A DNA stretch of 64,000 nt from positions 24,591,460-24,655,459 of the forward strand of contig OY759223.1 in the NCBI GenBank assembly GCA_963662175.1, written 5' to 3'. Of this stretch, positions 1-10,259 are shown in pieces. A model generated the notes under the pieces. It made no database searches. It was not told the origin of the DNA and worked only from the letters and a program-made list of their open reading frames with translations. The position numbers and the translations under genes are program-made. Source of the stretch: Aradus depressus (lineage: Eukaryota; Arthropoda; Insecta; Hemiptera; Aradidae). The first letter of the stretch is position 1. The number at the start of each line of letters is the position of its first letter.

Positions 1-330
1 CAACACAGATAGTACGTAGTTAGGAACGCAGGGCACCGCAGCTAGTATGTGCCTTGCAACAGCGGATGCCCTAGGTATTTTGTGCTTAAGAACGCTGGTG
101 ATTATTATATGGCTATTATTTACCGTACAACGGTGCACCTTCAAGGTAATACATGCTTAGGAAACCCACCCTATTAAAATTAGGGCTATTTCCCATCTTT
201 AAGAAAGCTCTATGTGAGATTCATTCAGCATTAATGGAAACAGTAAGTAAATGACAAAGATGACAACCAAAGATAAATCGAGGAACTTGCCAGAAGCGAA
301 GATTTAAAAACAATCAAGAAAATAAAACAC

Positions 331-442
331 ACTAAAAACTGATAACACGCACTAAAAACTGATAACACACACTAAAAACTGATAACACACACTAAAAACT
401 GATAACACGCACTAAAAACTGATAACACACACTAAAAACTGA
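331..442. repeat. 20-bp minisatellite, about 5.5 units
   Basis: Exact 20-bp period made of ACTAAAAACT followed by GATAACACRC. The only variation is A/G near the unit end. A related piece ending in GAATAAAACGAAAC recurs at about 507-530, so the array probably grew from a locally duplicated sequence. Confidence 0.95.
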
Positions 443-870
443 ATAAAACGAAACAGTAAGAGTTGTAATTTTAGTTTTATTCAGCCAAGAAAATAACAAG
501 CACTAAAAACTGAATAAAACGAAACGGTAAGGAAATGATTTTAGGGTGTCTGAGATCGATTCACTTGATCGATTCATTGTTCACATCGATTATTACGACC
601 CCTGGACGAATTGGTCCAGCCGTTCTCGAGTTTTGCGCTTAGCAAAATTTAGCTCTCATTTTTATTATATATATTGTTTTTAGCTTAAGAACACAAAAAC
701 TTATTAAACATTTAAATTAAACTAATAAAACATTTAAATAAAAAATGTAAAATCTTATAGTTAAAACCAATAAAAGATAACAAACTTTCATTTTGACTGT
801 TACTTTTCAGGAACTTCGAGGAAACATAATCGACTTATAAAAATAAACGTAAACCATTTTCAAAACAAGC
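443..870. other. AT-rich stretch, nothing recognised
   Basis: Apart from the repeat of the minisatellite edge near 507-530, this holds only AT-rich sequence with clustered ATCGATT words (about 550-590). No reading frame of protein-like composition was seen. Confidence 0.5.
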
Positions 871-874
871 CAGA

Positions 875-1013
875 TCATACTTTTTCTGCGCAATTTAGGC
901 ACATACATGACGCATGTTGGAGGCACAAATATTTGCCGCATTTTCGGCAGGTATATTTTGTGTACCTTCTCCGTTTGACGCTTTGTTGGTACGGCTCGTA
1001 CAGTTTTCTTTTT
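875..1013 (-). pseudogene. C-terminal Cys-rich relic, possibly piggyBac-like transposase
   Basis: On the minus strand an open frame of about 45 codons ends at 875 and reads ...YTKYTCRKCGKYLC..., then LQHASCMCLNC and a stop. The CxxC...CxxH...CxxC spacing resembles the zinc-binding tail that closes many piggyBac-type transposases. The frame has a stop just upstream and no catalytic domain nearby, so only the tail survives. A longer minus frame over the same bases (807-1019) is not protein-like and is taken as a shadow. The family call rests on the cysteine pattern alone. Confidence 0.35.
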
Positions 1014-1351
1014 CCTCACTATGTCGTCACACTTTCCGTTTGGTTGGTTCTGAGGAAGATGAACCTGCTACCTCAAGCAATATATTTTAACAAAAAACTT
1101 ATATCGTTGGTCGCGGTGCATCTGCAGGATGTTTTGGCATGTGACGACGGAGACACGTGAAGGTTTGAGGTGGTATCTGCGCTATTCAGTGAGTTGCAGG
1201 GGGTTAGTTAGGAAGGTAGACGGAAGGAGAAGTCCCATCTAACATCCTTTCGTAGAACCATAAAAAAAACGAGGCTTTACATCTCACAGTTGAGGCGCCA
1301 CTAACGGAAGGTTAAGTATTATTATTTTTTGTTATTATTTTTTTTTTTTTT
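1014..1351. other. No gene; T-rich run near 1320-1350
   Basis: No recognisable element. A long T run at the right edge abuts the SINE-A 3' end. Confidence 0.4.
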
Positions 1352-1615
1352 ACTCATGTCCGTGCTCTAACTACAAGGTCATATCTCTACTATCAGAGCG
1401 CTCTTTCGTCACTGTCATGGACATGAGCCTGACCCTACTATGGGAGTCCTAAATTTTGCCTACCCTATTTTTTTTATTCACGTAGGGTAGGGGTATTTAA
1501 CGAATACTTGAATCGATCAGGCTCGAGGCATCGCTTTACGTCCCGTCTGAAGGAAGGCGTGCTCAATGCTTTTTCACCAAGCAAGCACGCATACCACTGA
1601 GCTACAGGCGTCCCC
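1352..1615 (-). mobile_element. SINE-A copy (diverged)
   Basis: Minus-strand copy. Its 3' body (CTCATGTCC..., AGAGCGCTC, TTTAACGA, CGTCCCGTC) lies left and the tRNA-like head (GCATACCACTGAGCTAC read in plus) lies right. The B-box region is deleted. It lacks the CCTAA tail. Confidence 0.85.
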
Positions 1616-1689
1616 GAAAATATGTAAGAACATCCGGAAAAGTCATAAAAAATTATTAACTTAATTTTAGGTAAGTTAAAAACAATTAT

Positions 1690-1830
1690 ATTATATGAGG
1701 ATTTAGAAGCCCCTGTGTACTGTTGAATATTAGCGCAAACGGTCGACTGGTTTTAGTGAGGGAGCGAAAATTTAATTTATTAATTCGTCCTGGGGAAGTA
1801 CATTATCAATGATACTACTTTTTCTCTGAA
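1690..1830 (+). repeat. R4 repeat, 3' segment
   Basis: Matches the 3' third of the dispersed R4 family: ATGAGGATTTAGAAGCCCC, TGTTGAATATTAGCGCAAAC, then GGGGAAGTACATT. Clear relatives are at 14.2, 21.1 and 26.6 kb. Confidence 0.8.
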
Positions 1831-2252
1831 ATTTATCTATATTGGAAGAGATATAGAGGCGACTATAAAAAAAAATTTGCTTGAGATGGGCTCATATAAG
1901 GTACCTGTTTTTTTTTTATGACCGCCTTATCTCACGCTTGAGAAGTTTCAGGGTTATAAGCTTTCAGAGGAGAACTTATCAGAACGAACCAAATTTTGTT
2001 TATGTAGGAAGAAGTATCAAATATCAACAAATTATCTATAATCTTTATAAAATAATGGTTAAATTTATAAGGTTGTAAGGGTTCCAGTCTGAAACTACTA
2101 TGGCTATTAAACTGAAATGGTGTACTAAAATCGAATGGTAAGTTCCAAAATGTATCTTGCAGAAACCTTGGGACAGGGAGTTCTCATTTGAGATAGGATC
2201 AATGCGACAAACGTTATTCCCCCAAAAAGTGTAATTAGTAAGTAGTTTTCAA

Positions 2253-2285
2253 AGGGAGCCATGGTGGCCGTGGGAGCTAGAGCTG
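2253..2285 (+). mobile_element. Possible SINE-B head fragment
   Basis: About 30 bases match the first bases of SINE-B (GGGAGCCATGGTGGCCG) with few differences, then similarity stops before the B box. This could be a very short fragment or chance. Confidence 0.35.
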
Positions 2286-2511
2286 AAGAGACTGAGCACT
2301 TCATGAAGGACTTGGTTCAGGTAGTATAAACATACAGGTATAATATAATAAGGGGGAAGCCCAGCGCTTCTAGGGAAGGGATAAGAGCACTGGATGCTTA
2401 GGTCCCTAGGTGTAATACACCAGCCCACCACATATATATAATGAATATATAGACATGAAATTTTATATTTAAATTCAAAACTTCAAAAGGATGACTTAAT
2501 AATTAACAATC

Positions 2512-2711
2512 AGGGAGCCATGGTGGCCGTGCGGGCTAGAGCGTAGGGTTTTGGTCGCATGGTCTCACCATGGTTTGCGGGTTCGAATCCCGTCCGGGAG
2601 TGAATTTTATTTCGTAGATAGAACTCCCTCCCGGGGCCATAGATGTCGTAAATAACTAGATAACAACATTAACAAAACTAATAGGCAACGTACATGAGGC
2701 AAAAAAAAAAA
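2512..2711 (+). mobile_element. SINE-B, nearly full length
   Basis: The tRNA-like head has an A-box-like GTGGCCGTGCGGGCTAGAGC and a B box GGTTCGAATCC. It is followed by a body with a self-complementary CCGGGAG...CTCCCGG stem and a short A tail at 2701-2711. The head resembles tRNA-Leu (long variable arm, GGTCGCA after the anticodon region). It is transcribed by Pol III if active. A minus-strand SINE-A begins ten bases later. Confidence 0.88.
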
Positions 2712-2721
2712 TTCAAATTGT

Positions 2722-3016
2722 AACTCATATACGAGGTCATATCGCCTACTACCAGAGCGCTCTGGTGAACATTTGCTACATTTGGTGGACAATTTTGCTT
2801 AGACAAAATTTTATTTTTTATTCACCTAGGGCAGGGGTCTTTAACGAGTACCTGAGATCGTACAGGCTCGGGACCATCGCTTAACGTCCCATCCAAAGAA
2901 CGGCGTGCTTAAGTTTATTTTACTTTTCAGACAAAATAAACTATGAGCTTCTGTCGGGTTCTGTCACGTTCTTGAGCTCAGAAGGCAAGCACGCATACCA
3001 CTGAGCCGGCGCCCTC
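2722..3016 (-). mobile_element. SINE-A copy, 3' truncated
   Basis: Minus strand. It contains GAGGTCATATCGCCTACTAC, TTTAACGAGTACCTGA, CGTCCCATCC and the head ending CGGCGCCCTC. About 40 bases of the body are replaced, and the 3' tail is missing where it meets the SINE-B A tail. Confidence 0.9.
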
Positions 3017-3078
3017 AAATATGGTTTATGTACTGATAGTTTTGTTTTTAAAAATTATAAAAATGTAGAAAAATATAT

Positions 3079-3198
3079 GTGATATGGTCATTATAGGATT
3101 TTCTTATACCAACAACGCTTACAGATCACTCTCAATATGAAATAATTAAATAGAGTGATCTTTAAACGTAGTTGATATAAGAAAGTCCTGTATCACAT
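3079..3198. repeat. R6 repeat in foldback form
   Basis: The left arm (ATTATAGGATTTTCTTATAC ... CAGATCACTCT) pairs with the right arm (AGAGTGATCTTTAAACG ... ATAAGAAAGTCCT) around a loop of about 25 bases. Single-arm R6 copies occur at 30.1, 33.8, 44.4 and 62.5 kb. Confidence 0.8.
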
Positions 3199-3568
3199 TT
3201 TTTTTTTAAGACGAATATAGTATTTTAAGTTTTGAAAATTTTAATAAAATTTGACGTTGTCGCTTGTCTGTATCTCTCATCTTGCCCCAACTTCACCAAT
3301 CATGCTCTTGTTCTCTCTTCTTGTCTCATACTAAAGTTTTGCGGCCCTAAGCTCTCGGCTAATTGCCCTATTGGGAGCCACGGTCTGGTTTGCTTTTCCC
3401 CGGTGTACGTGATTCGCTTATATAATACTGTTAAATGTTCGCTCTTCAGCGTCAATTATAATCAGCAGAACGCAGCAGTCAGAGAGAGGCTGATGACCCG
3501 CTTTTCCCTTTCTTAAGAAAATGTTCGCCCTAAATAGAAAAGTTACGTAATTTAAACATTGTGTTTAT
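3199..3568. other. No gene recognised
   Basis: A 94-codon open frame here (3232-3516) has no domain I recognise and low-complexity composition. I do not call it. Confidence 0.4.
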
Positions 3569-3847
3569 ATGTTACCGTCAAAAGTCATATTAAACAAGAC
3601 AAAGAACAAAATAAAATTAGAGGACCGGAGTGGTGTATACCTACTCAAATGTGAAACGTGCAGTTGCGTATACACAGGCCAATCGGGACGCAAATTCAGA
3701 GAACGTATCAAAGAGCACATAACTGATATAGTAAGGAAAGGGGGAAAATCTACATTTGCGAAACATATAAATGATATGGGTCACTCATTCAACGAAACAA
3801 CCGGCATAAAATACCTCCACTTATGTGAAAAAGGTCGACCATTTTAA
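3569..3847 (+). pseudogene. Penelope-like element: GIY-YIG endonuclease relic
   Basis: The 92-codon frame carries the Penelope-type endonuclease: RSGVYLLKCETCSCVYTGQS, then GRKFRERIKEH, then KHINDMGHSF and a HLCEKGR motif near the end. GVY...YTGQ is the GIY-YIG core and the CxxC between the two halves is characteristic of Penelope-like elements. In an intact element this domain follows a reverse transcriptase and nicks the target. Here the reverse transcriptase is absent upstream, and the frame stops just after KGR, before the usual LLE motif. It is therefore a 5'-truncated, decayed 3' end of the ORF. Related relics are at 20.7 and 56.7 kb. Confidence 0.85.
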
Positions 3848-4142
3848 AAATGCATTGTAACTTTCCTTTATGTCATATTCTCATGCAACTAATAATTTAC
3901 ATGATTGAAGCCTTGACAGATGATATGAACATTGGAAGACATGCTGTCAACTATGTTGACATCGTTAGTCGCTGCGAACATGATATGTAGCTTATCTCTC
4001 AACTGGAATGTTTGCTCTTAGTCGCTATAAATCAACGGCTAATTTCACTAAAGATCAATTAATGTCAATTTGGAGAACAGATTGAAGATGTCACTCAATG
4101 GTAGGAATCAAGTGAATATATTTCAAGGAATGAGGACGCCAT
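3848..4142. other. No feature recognised
   Basis: Probably the 3' untranslated part and flank of the Penelope-like relic. No tail or duplication was found. Confidence 0.35.
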
Positions 4143-4390
4143 AGCGTGCTTGTCTTCTGTTTATCAGTAAAGTGAAAACACCATGAGCATGCCGTCCTTC
4201 GGATGGGAATTAAGCGATATTCCCGAGCCTACGCCGATACTCGTTAAAGACTCTTATCCTAGGTTAATAAAGCTAGGTAGGCAAAATTTAGGAATGGTAG
4301 AGTCGTGCTCATGTCCACGCGACGAAAGAGCGCTCTGGTAGTAGGTGATATGACCTCGTAGTTAAAGCCCGGGCATGAGTCATAATAACT
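4143..4390 (+). mobile_element. SINE-A, second subfamily, head mostly lost
   Basis: Starts at GCGTGCTTGTCTTCTG. The B box is gone, then GCCGTCCTTCGGATGGGA, AAAGCCCGGGCATGAGTC. It ends CATAATAACTA instead of the CCTAA tail, which marks the older second subfamily. Confidence 0.88.
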
Positions 4391-5294
4391 ATCGGGGAAT
4401 GTATCATATGTACGTCGTGCTCAAATTCTTTTTACTTCCAACATAAAAAAAAAACCTATGTTGAGGTTTCCAACCTCGTACAAACTGAACCAAAGACGCA
4501 GAAAAATTACATTACTGAATATTTTAAATGGAACGAAAGGCTTATAAGAATATATTATACGAAAAATGTTTAAATTTTTAAATGTTATTTAGAGAACTAG
4601 GTTTTGGAAATGTATGGCAGCGGTGGTTTTGAATTTCAAATGAGGCCAGAAGGTATTCAAATCCCTGGGCTGGTCCAGAGGGAGCACGGAACCAACCTGT
4701 TGATCAACTATTGTTCTGCGTAGCGGACTTCGTCTCTTTGAGACCTCCAGCTTTTCAGACCCAGGGGAGAGCGAGGACTTAAAAGGGAGCAAGTACTACT
4801 TTATAAAGCACTTACTTTTATAAAGCTCTTATTTATGGATTATCTTATGAAAGCTACAGATTATTTATGAGTTACTTAAGGTTTACTGTGGAGACGTCAA
4901 GGGCTTCAGCTAGAACGGAAATAGGATGTTAAACTAATTTCAGGAATTTTTTTTTCTATAATCCGTTACTGATCGGAAGTTTATAGAAAATGTTGTTTAT
5001 ATGAAAATATTCTTAATCAATTACATTTTTGCTTTTCCTTCAAAGCGCTAAAAATCAATATTTGACTTACGTAGTACCTTCTAAACGAGGAGTGGCCAAC
5101 CCACGGCCACCCTTGAATAATTTTACGGCCCGCAAGATTCATCACAATTTTACAAAATATATTTTTGCACAAAACATGTGCAAATACAAGCATTGAGATC
5201 GACTTGCAAAAGCTAAGTGAAATAGTTGAGAAACAAATATCTCACTAATTAAATATTATTCGATCATTTCATTATTATAGTATCTATGTTTATA
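4391..5294. other. No gene; small hAT-end-like patch
   Basis: Mostly unclassified AT-rich sequence. At about 5090-5150 the words GAGTGGCCAACCCACGGCC and ACGGCCCGC resemble the end of the hAT piece at 5698. No protein-like frame seen. Confidence 0.4.
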
Positions 5295-5634
5295 GGTTAG
5301 GTTTTATGACTCATGCTCGAGCTTTAACTATGAGGTCATATCGCCTTCTACCAGAGCGCTCTTTCGTCACTCTGGACATGAGCCCGACTCTACTGTGGGA
5401 ATCCTAAATTTTGTCTACCCTAAATTTTTTATTCATCTAGGCCAGGGGTCTTTAACGAGTACCTGACATCGTACAGGCTTGGGATCATCGCTTAACGTCC
5501 CATCCGAAGGACGGCGTGCTCAAGTTTATTTTACCTCCCACATAAAATAAACTAAGGGCCTCGGTCGGGTTACGAACCCACAACCTTGAGCTCAGAAGTC
5601 AAGCACGCATACCACTGAGCTATCGGCGCCCTCT
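5295..5634 (-). mobile_element. SINE-A, nearly complete
   Basis: Minus strand, from GGTTAGGTTTTATGAC (complement of the tail) to the head GAGCTATCGGCGCCCTC. The B box reads GGTTACGAACC in plus orientation. Confidence 0.93.
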
Positions 5635-5697
5635 CTATGTTTATATGTATGAATAATAATAAAAACAATAATAATAATTTATTTATAAGGTTTAGAA

Positions 5698-5775
5698 CAG
5701 GGGTGCCAACCCAAATGATCTTGCGGGCCACTTTGGAAATGCATTATAATCCCGCGGGCCGCGCATAAAATTATA
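5698..5775 (+). mobile_element. hAT-like terminal fragment
   Basis: Begins CAGGGGTGCC and continues with GCGGGCCACTTTGG and CGCGGGCCGCGC, words typical of hAT terminal regions. No matching right end or 8-bp duplication was found. Confidence 0.45.
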
Positions 5776-5778
5776 TAT

Positions 5779-5938
5779 CCTCATATTAGATTCGGACCCA
5801 CTACAAAAATTTTTTGGAGTGAACATTTAAAACAAAATGAATTATTATTATTATTATTATAAAAACAATAATATAATTCATTATGTTTTAAATTTTCACT
5901 CCAAAAAATTTTTGTAGTGTGTCCAAATCTAATATGGG
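5779..5938. repeat. Foldback, arms about 65 bp
   Basis: The left arm (CCTCATATTAGATTCGG ... ACAAAATGAATT) is the near-exact reverse complement of the right arm (AATTCATTATGTTTT ... AAATCTAATATGGGG). The spacer is rich in ATT and ATA repeats. Confidence 0.85.
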
Positions 5939-5946
5939 GGTATATA

Positions 5947-6411
5947 CACTCGTCCACAAAAAAACTGGGACATTACAATTGTCATCCATTACATTTACAT
6001 ATGTATTTCAAAATTAAAGTCTAAGAATGTTGCCTTTCGTACCAGTGATGGTGTGTTTACACATTGTTGTTGTTTACAATGAGGTTGACTCTAAAAGTCT
6101 TAATCCTTTGTAGTGATGTAAGAGGATTATCAAAACAAACCATAATTCAGTTTACCAGGGTGTCTCTTCTGATTAAGATATTGTGTATAGTTTTTATTTT
6201 CTAAGTCTGATTCTTTTTTATTTGCTTTGTTATTCTAAATTAATTAATTTTGATTATAAAAATGGTTCTTTCGAATGAAGAGATGGCAAGAGGTGTTGCT
6301 CTAATTGAAGATGGTCGGAGTTTGAGATATGCAGCAGAATATTCGGGGGTATCTCGTTCATCACTCCATCGAGCAGTTGTACGGTATAGGGAGACTGGGC
6401 AATATGGGCAA
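5947..6411 (+). mobile_element. Tc1/mariner-like element, 5' part only
   Basis: After a TA dinucleotide the sequence CACTCGTCCACAAAAAAACT looks like a Tc1-type inverted-repeat start. It leads through a 5' untranslated stretch to a transposase ATG at 6262. The element is cut at about 6411 by an R4 copy, and no right inverted repeat is present. Confidence 0.7.
6262..6411 (+). pseudogene. Tc1-like transposase N-terminal HTH domain
   Basis: About 50 codons starting MVLSNEEMARGVALIEDGRS, then LRYAAEYSGVSRSSLHRAV and VRYRETGQYGQ. This is the paired-like helix-turn-helix that binds the inverted repeats in Tc1-family transposases. The frame then runs into R4 sequence, so residues from 51 on (to 6525) are read-through and not transposase. 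The DDE catalytic domain is absent. Confidence 0.88.
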
Positions 6412-6715
6412 TTTCCTGTCGATGCATTGATTATATCGGCAGTTATTCTAGTTTCTATTTTAAGTCTCACCCTAATCCCTTCCCTTTGGTCGGTTTGGCT
6501 TAAAATCAATACGTACCGTCCTTAGAGGGTTCAGAACTCACATATAAAGTGTGTTCATACATTCATTCTATCGGGAGCTAATCGTGAGATACAGACAGAT
6601 TTTTTTTTTTGAATCAGGAGGTCGGAAAACATGAAATTATGTTGAAAACTCAACATGAAATTTTTGGCCGATTACATAACTTACCCTATACTCCAAATAG
6701 CTAGGAAAGTGAAAT
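6411..6715 (-). repeat. R4 repeat, long copy
   Basis: Minus-strand R4. Plus-strand landmarks are CCCTTTGGTCGGTTTGGCT, ATTCATTCTATCGGGAG, GTCGGAAAACATGAAATT and GATTACATAACTT. It truncates the Tc1-like ORF, so it is younger than that element. Confidence 0.85.
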
Positions 6716-7149
6716 TTCTCTCCCAAGGAAATATTGGATCTTACTTCAACCCCTAACTGGAAGCGGTATAAAGGAAATTACCTTTGAAGGTTTTCTTTCT
6801 CATTTTTTTTTATCCTTGTATTTTCACATTTTTTTGAGTGAACCTTTTCAAAAAAAGTGTAAAGGACAGGAACTCTGTTAGGGAAACAAAGGGCTTTAGT
6901 GAATGAGTAGACCCCTGTAAATTTAAATTTGAAAAGCCAGTCTATCTCAGAATTATAAATCCTCGTTTCTAGCCTAAAATGTGGTATTTGTGAATGGAGT
7001 AACTTTCTTATACCAACTTTGTTTTTACTGATCATCCCCTCTCTCACCTCCTTTCCACCCCGCCTTCTCCCTCTCATATGCATACAAGTATACAATAATT
7101 TGCAAGTATACAATAACTTTCCCCCGTTCCTTCTGTCAATTCCGCTGAA
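6716..7149. other. R6-like segment, no gene
   Basis: Contains TTTCTTATACCAAC and TTTTTACTGATCA near 7005-7035, as in R6. The 111-codon minus frame across 6778-7113 is low complexity and not called. Confidence 0.45.
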
Positions 7150-7350
7150 AATTGATGTGTGTTGTCGTTAAGGTATTCTGGATTCACATATAATATTTAA
7201 TCTTATATTCATTCTTACCAGAGTTATCGTGTTGACACACACACATGGAAACATTTTTTTCCCATATTTGAAATCTGAAGGTCGGAAAACATGACATTCC
7301 GTTGAAAACTCCGCATCGAATTTTTGACTGATTACATAACTTCCTTTATA
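7150..7350 (-). repeat. R4 repeat, 5' half
   Basis: Plus-strand landmarks: GTCGGAAAACATGACATTCC, GTTGAAAACTCCGCATCG and GATTACATAACTTCC. Oriented minus. Confidence 0.85.
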
Positions 7351-7406
7351 CATTATGTGTAATAGTAAGATGTTGTAGGACTAGATTTCTCATAGAAATA
7401 AAAGAC

Positions 7407-7572
7407 GTTGTCTTCCCACTGTTTTATTTTAGACCGAATCCGTTCAATACAACATCATGGACAACTAACTGGCCTTTAACCGCTACGCTGTGCAGGTGGG
7501 ATATACCACTGATGATGACGCTGTTGCGTTGAAAACCGGTTCTGGTCAAAAATAAAACAGTGGGAAGACAAC
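7407..7572. repeat. Foldback with hairpin motif, 166 bp
   Basis: The ends are GTTGTCTTCCCACTGTTTTA and its reverse complement. The right half carries CTGATGATGACGCTG, then TTGCGTTGAAAACCGG, the hairpin motif discussed in the findings. A sister copy is at 15338-15476. Both share about 55 bp of upstream flank (AGTAAGATGTTGT...), so the repeat unit is longer than the foldback. Confidence 0.85.
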
Positions 7573-7744
7573 TTCCTTTATAGATCCTATAACTGGGGAA
7601 GTAACTTGACCTACTGACAAAAATAAATAAAGATACTTAACATTTTTCTCATAGATATTGTGAAACACTTATTAAAAAATACGGAAAAACATATGTTTTT
7701 TTAAAAAATAGTGTCTATTTCACAAAATAAATATAATATGGGAA

Positions 7745-8074
7745 GGGCGCCGGTAGCTCAGTGGTATGCGTGCTTGTCTTCTGAGCTCAAGAACGTGGGT
7801 TCGAAACCCGACCGAGGCCTGGGAGGTAAAATAAACTTAAGCACGCCGTCCTTCGGATGGGACGTTAAGCGATGGTCCCGAGCCTGTACGATGTCAGGTA
7901 CTTGTTAAAGACCCCTGCCCTAGGTGAATAAAAATTTAGGGTAGGCAAAATTTAGAACTCCCACAGTAGAGTCGGGCCCATGACCAGATTGACGAAAGAG
8001 CGCTCTGGTAGTAGGTTATATGACCTCGTAGTTAAAGCCCGGGCATGAGTCTTAAAACCTAACCTAACCTGACC
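7745..8074 (+). mobile_element. SINE-A with 12-bp target duplication
   Basis: Complete head GGGCGCCGGTAGCTCAGTGG, B box GGTTCGAAACC, body and tail CCTAACCTAACCTGACC. The target duplication TATAATATGGGA occurs at 7732-7743 and 8075-8086, which fixes both ends. About 20 bp after the B-box region (TTAGTTTATTTTATC) are deleted compared with other copies. The host sequence is the R2 left arm. Confidence 0.96.
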
Positions 8075-8163
8075 TATAATATGGGAGTGTTTTCGGTATT
8101 GCTACCATCTTCAGCCACGACTTAACAAATACATAGGTACTTAATTATTTGTTAAGTCGTGGC

Positions 8164-8650
8164 CAGGGGCGTGCCCAGGATTTTATTTCGAGAGGGATAA
8201 CACACACATATATATATATATAGTTAATTGTTTTAGGGTCATTACAAAAGTAATTCCAGTCTTCTAGCTTTTCATTGTGGAAGCTTGTTTAAAACTGTTT
8301 CAGTGTCTATATGAATGTCTCTGTGTATTGATATCAGAGCTAATCCATTCAATCTGTCTTGGCTAGTACTATTTCTGATATAGCTTTTCATACGTCTAAG
8401 GGTTGAGAAAGACCATTCACTTGCAGCTACAGAAACTGAAAGTGTTGCTCCAATTTTCAAAAACCTGTGAATTGTTTGGAAAATGTTCTTGTCAGATTGT
8501 TTTAGGCATGAAATAAAATATTTTCGAACTGCTTTCTCTGCCCAAGGGATCCGCACGACCTCTAGTAAGAAAATGTTTTATGACAATAAATTATTCAATG
8601 CAAGTAAAAATAATATTATTATTTACAAAAATTGAAAATTGGAGATTGGA
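8164..8650 (-). mobile_element. hAT transposon, truncated 3' part
   Basis: Starts at a hAT-type terminus CAGGGGCGTGCCCAGGATTT, immediately after GTCGTGGC in the R2 palindrome (expected 8-bp target). The transposase C-terminus runs toward this terminus on the minus strand. The other terminus and the second target copy are missing at about 8650, where R2 resumes, so one end was deleted. Confidence 0.8.
8272..8556 (-). pseudogene. hAT transposase C-terminal dimerisation domain
   Basis: 94 codons on the minus strand with SVAASEWSFSTLRRMKSYIR, then NSTSQDRLNGLALISIHRD. This is the conserved hAT-family C-terminal dimerisation region (consensus ASERSFS.LR.IK.YLR...RL..LALL.I). It ends near LPQ with no DDE catalytic core upstream, so it is the last ~90 residues of a transposase of 500 or more. 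The domain starts mid-protein; the apparent first Met is not the true start. Confidence 0.92.
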
Positions 8651-8740
8651 AAATGGTAGCAATACCGAAAGTACTCTCATATTATATATATTTTTGTGTA
8701 ATTGACAATATTTTTTAAAACATTTTTTCTTTATTTTTTA

Positions 8741-9673
8741 AAAATAAATAATGTACCAGTCTATTGAAAAATTTTAGTAAATATACCCAGGTATGTCTCA
8801 AGGCAAGGGTTTCCAAAAGAACCAATGGAACGAGTTCCCAAAAGATTCAGAGAGTTGGTTCCCTTGTACCTCAAATCCGACCCTCCAGGGCTTCCGATTC
8901 CATTGCGTATTAAATAAACAATTTGTGATATTTTTTCCTAACTGTTAAACTGAGGGTAGTAGACCCTCGGGAACATGGCCTATTATTGAAAACATTCCCC
9001 AGAGCCTTTTTCAGTAAAGTATTTGAAAAATTAATAACAATTAGAGAGGGATAGAACAGGCCCGGCCTAGAGACTCAGACAGGGAACAGGAATAATTATC
9101 TGTATCCGAACGTTATGTATTCAGAAATTCAATGTTATTTTTCACTGGAATTTCATGTATTCCGAACCCACTGATTCCAAAATTCAAAAAAAGTATGTCT
9201 GTCCTTCAAGAACATCAAATTGTACTGCATTAATGGTTGGGTAACCTACCATCGGTGTAATAGAGTAGCTTGCAACATTGGCTGGTTCCCAGATTGTGCT
9301 TTGGTTACCATCGCTGGCTGGAGGCCCGCTAAACTACCAAGTAGCGAGGATTGTGTGGAGAGATGGAAGAAAAAAAGAAAAATAAACTGAATATATGAAT
9401 AAAATATTGTTTTGGTTCATCTTCATATCATAAGGTTACGTTTGAATTATAAATCTTCATGATACGACCATCCTGACCCATTATTTTCTTTCAGGGTAAA
9501 AAAAACAGAGGGCTTGTATATACAGTGGCGACTAACCTCGGGTTTGTGGAAGCCAGGCATCTGCATACATTACGAATATACTGTATGCAAGATATATACG
9601 GCTGTATTTAATTGAGGGGGAGATATGTATACTGCTTATAAACAACCACCAATGACCCTTGAACGTACATATT
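8741..9673. other. No gene; partial R4-like patch
   Basis: At 9110-9210 AACGTTATGTATTCAGAAATT, CAATGTTATTTTTCACTGG, AATTTCATGTATTCCG and GTATGTCTGTCC align loosely with R4. The rest is unclassified, and no protein-like frame was seen. Confidence 0.4.
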
Positions 9674-9860
9674 AGTTATTATGATTTATGCCCGGGCTTT
9701 CACTACATATATCGCCTACTACCAGAGCGCTCTTTCGTCGCTCTCGTGGACATGAGCCTGACTACTGTGAGAGTCCTAACTTGCCTACCCAAGTTTATTT
9801 ACCTAGGGTAGTGGTCTTTAACTACCTGACATCGTGTAGGCTCGGAATCATCGCTTAACA
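9674..9860 (-). mobile_element. SINE-A, second subfamily, 5' truncated
   Basis: Begins TTAGTTATTATGATTTATGC (subfamily with TAATAACTAA end) and runs to CATCGCTTAAC, where R4-like sequence (CGACACAAAATTTAGTATGA) follows. The tRNA head is missing. Confidence 0.88.
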
Positions 9861-10016
9861 TTAAAATTTATATCGACACAAAATTTAGTATGAAGAAAAA
9901 TCAGAAAAGTATTGGATTAATGCGTACTGAGGAAGTAAATACATAGCCGATGATTCACCACTTTTTATTTTTTTTTATGATAACTAATCATTATTATTTA
10001 TTGTTTTATTCAATTT

Positions 10017-10230
10017 CATAGCTACAATCGTTTTTGCGGTAGAGAGCTCACAACTTTCCAATCACATACACACAGACATAATCGTGAAAATGGACAAAAC
10101 GTATTCAGGGGATCTTGAAACGTGAAAATCCGTTGAAAACTCGATCTCGGATTTTCGCACGATTACAATATACTATGGTATAAGAAAGTAAAAAGTATGA
10201 TTAATTTCGTAATAATTGTTTCAATCTTTT
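10017..10230 (+). repeat. R5 repeat, 3' half
   Basis: GCTACAATCGTTTTTGCGG, GAGAGCTCACAACTTTCC, ACAAAACGTATTCAGGGGA and TCCGTTGAAAACTCGATCTC. Related to R4 through the GTTGAAAACTC...ACGATTACA end. Confidence 0.85.
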
Positions 10231-10259
10231 TCGGGTAATTCAAGGAAACGCATAAAAAT

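Larger units (their letters stand above)
7680..8740. repeat. R2 palindrome broken by two insertions
   Basis: The left arm (AAATATAATATGGGA, then AGTGTTTTCGGTATTGC, ACCATCTTCAGCCACGAC) pairs with the right arm (GTTAAGTCGTGGC, then AATGGTAGCAATACCG, AAAGTACTCTCATATTATAT). The left arm is split by a SINE-A and the right arm by a hAT fragment. The other R2 palindromes are at 31.7 and 57.6 kb. Confidence 0.88.

Noticed and set aside
331..442. CRISPR-like array
   Set aside because: Direct 20-bp tandem repeat with no spacers; a minisatellite in a eukaryotic context.
6778..7113. 111-codon minus frame
   Set aside because: Low-complexity Lys/Arg-rich product from A/T runs overlapping an R6-like repeat.
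7745..7820. tRNA gene at SINE-A heads
   Set aside because: Heads have A and B boxes but mismatched acceptor stems and are fused to a repeated body with target duplications, so they are SINE promoters and not tRNA genes.
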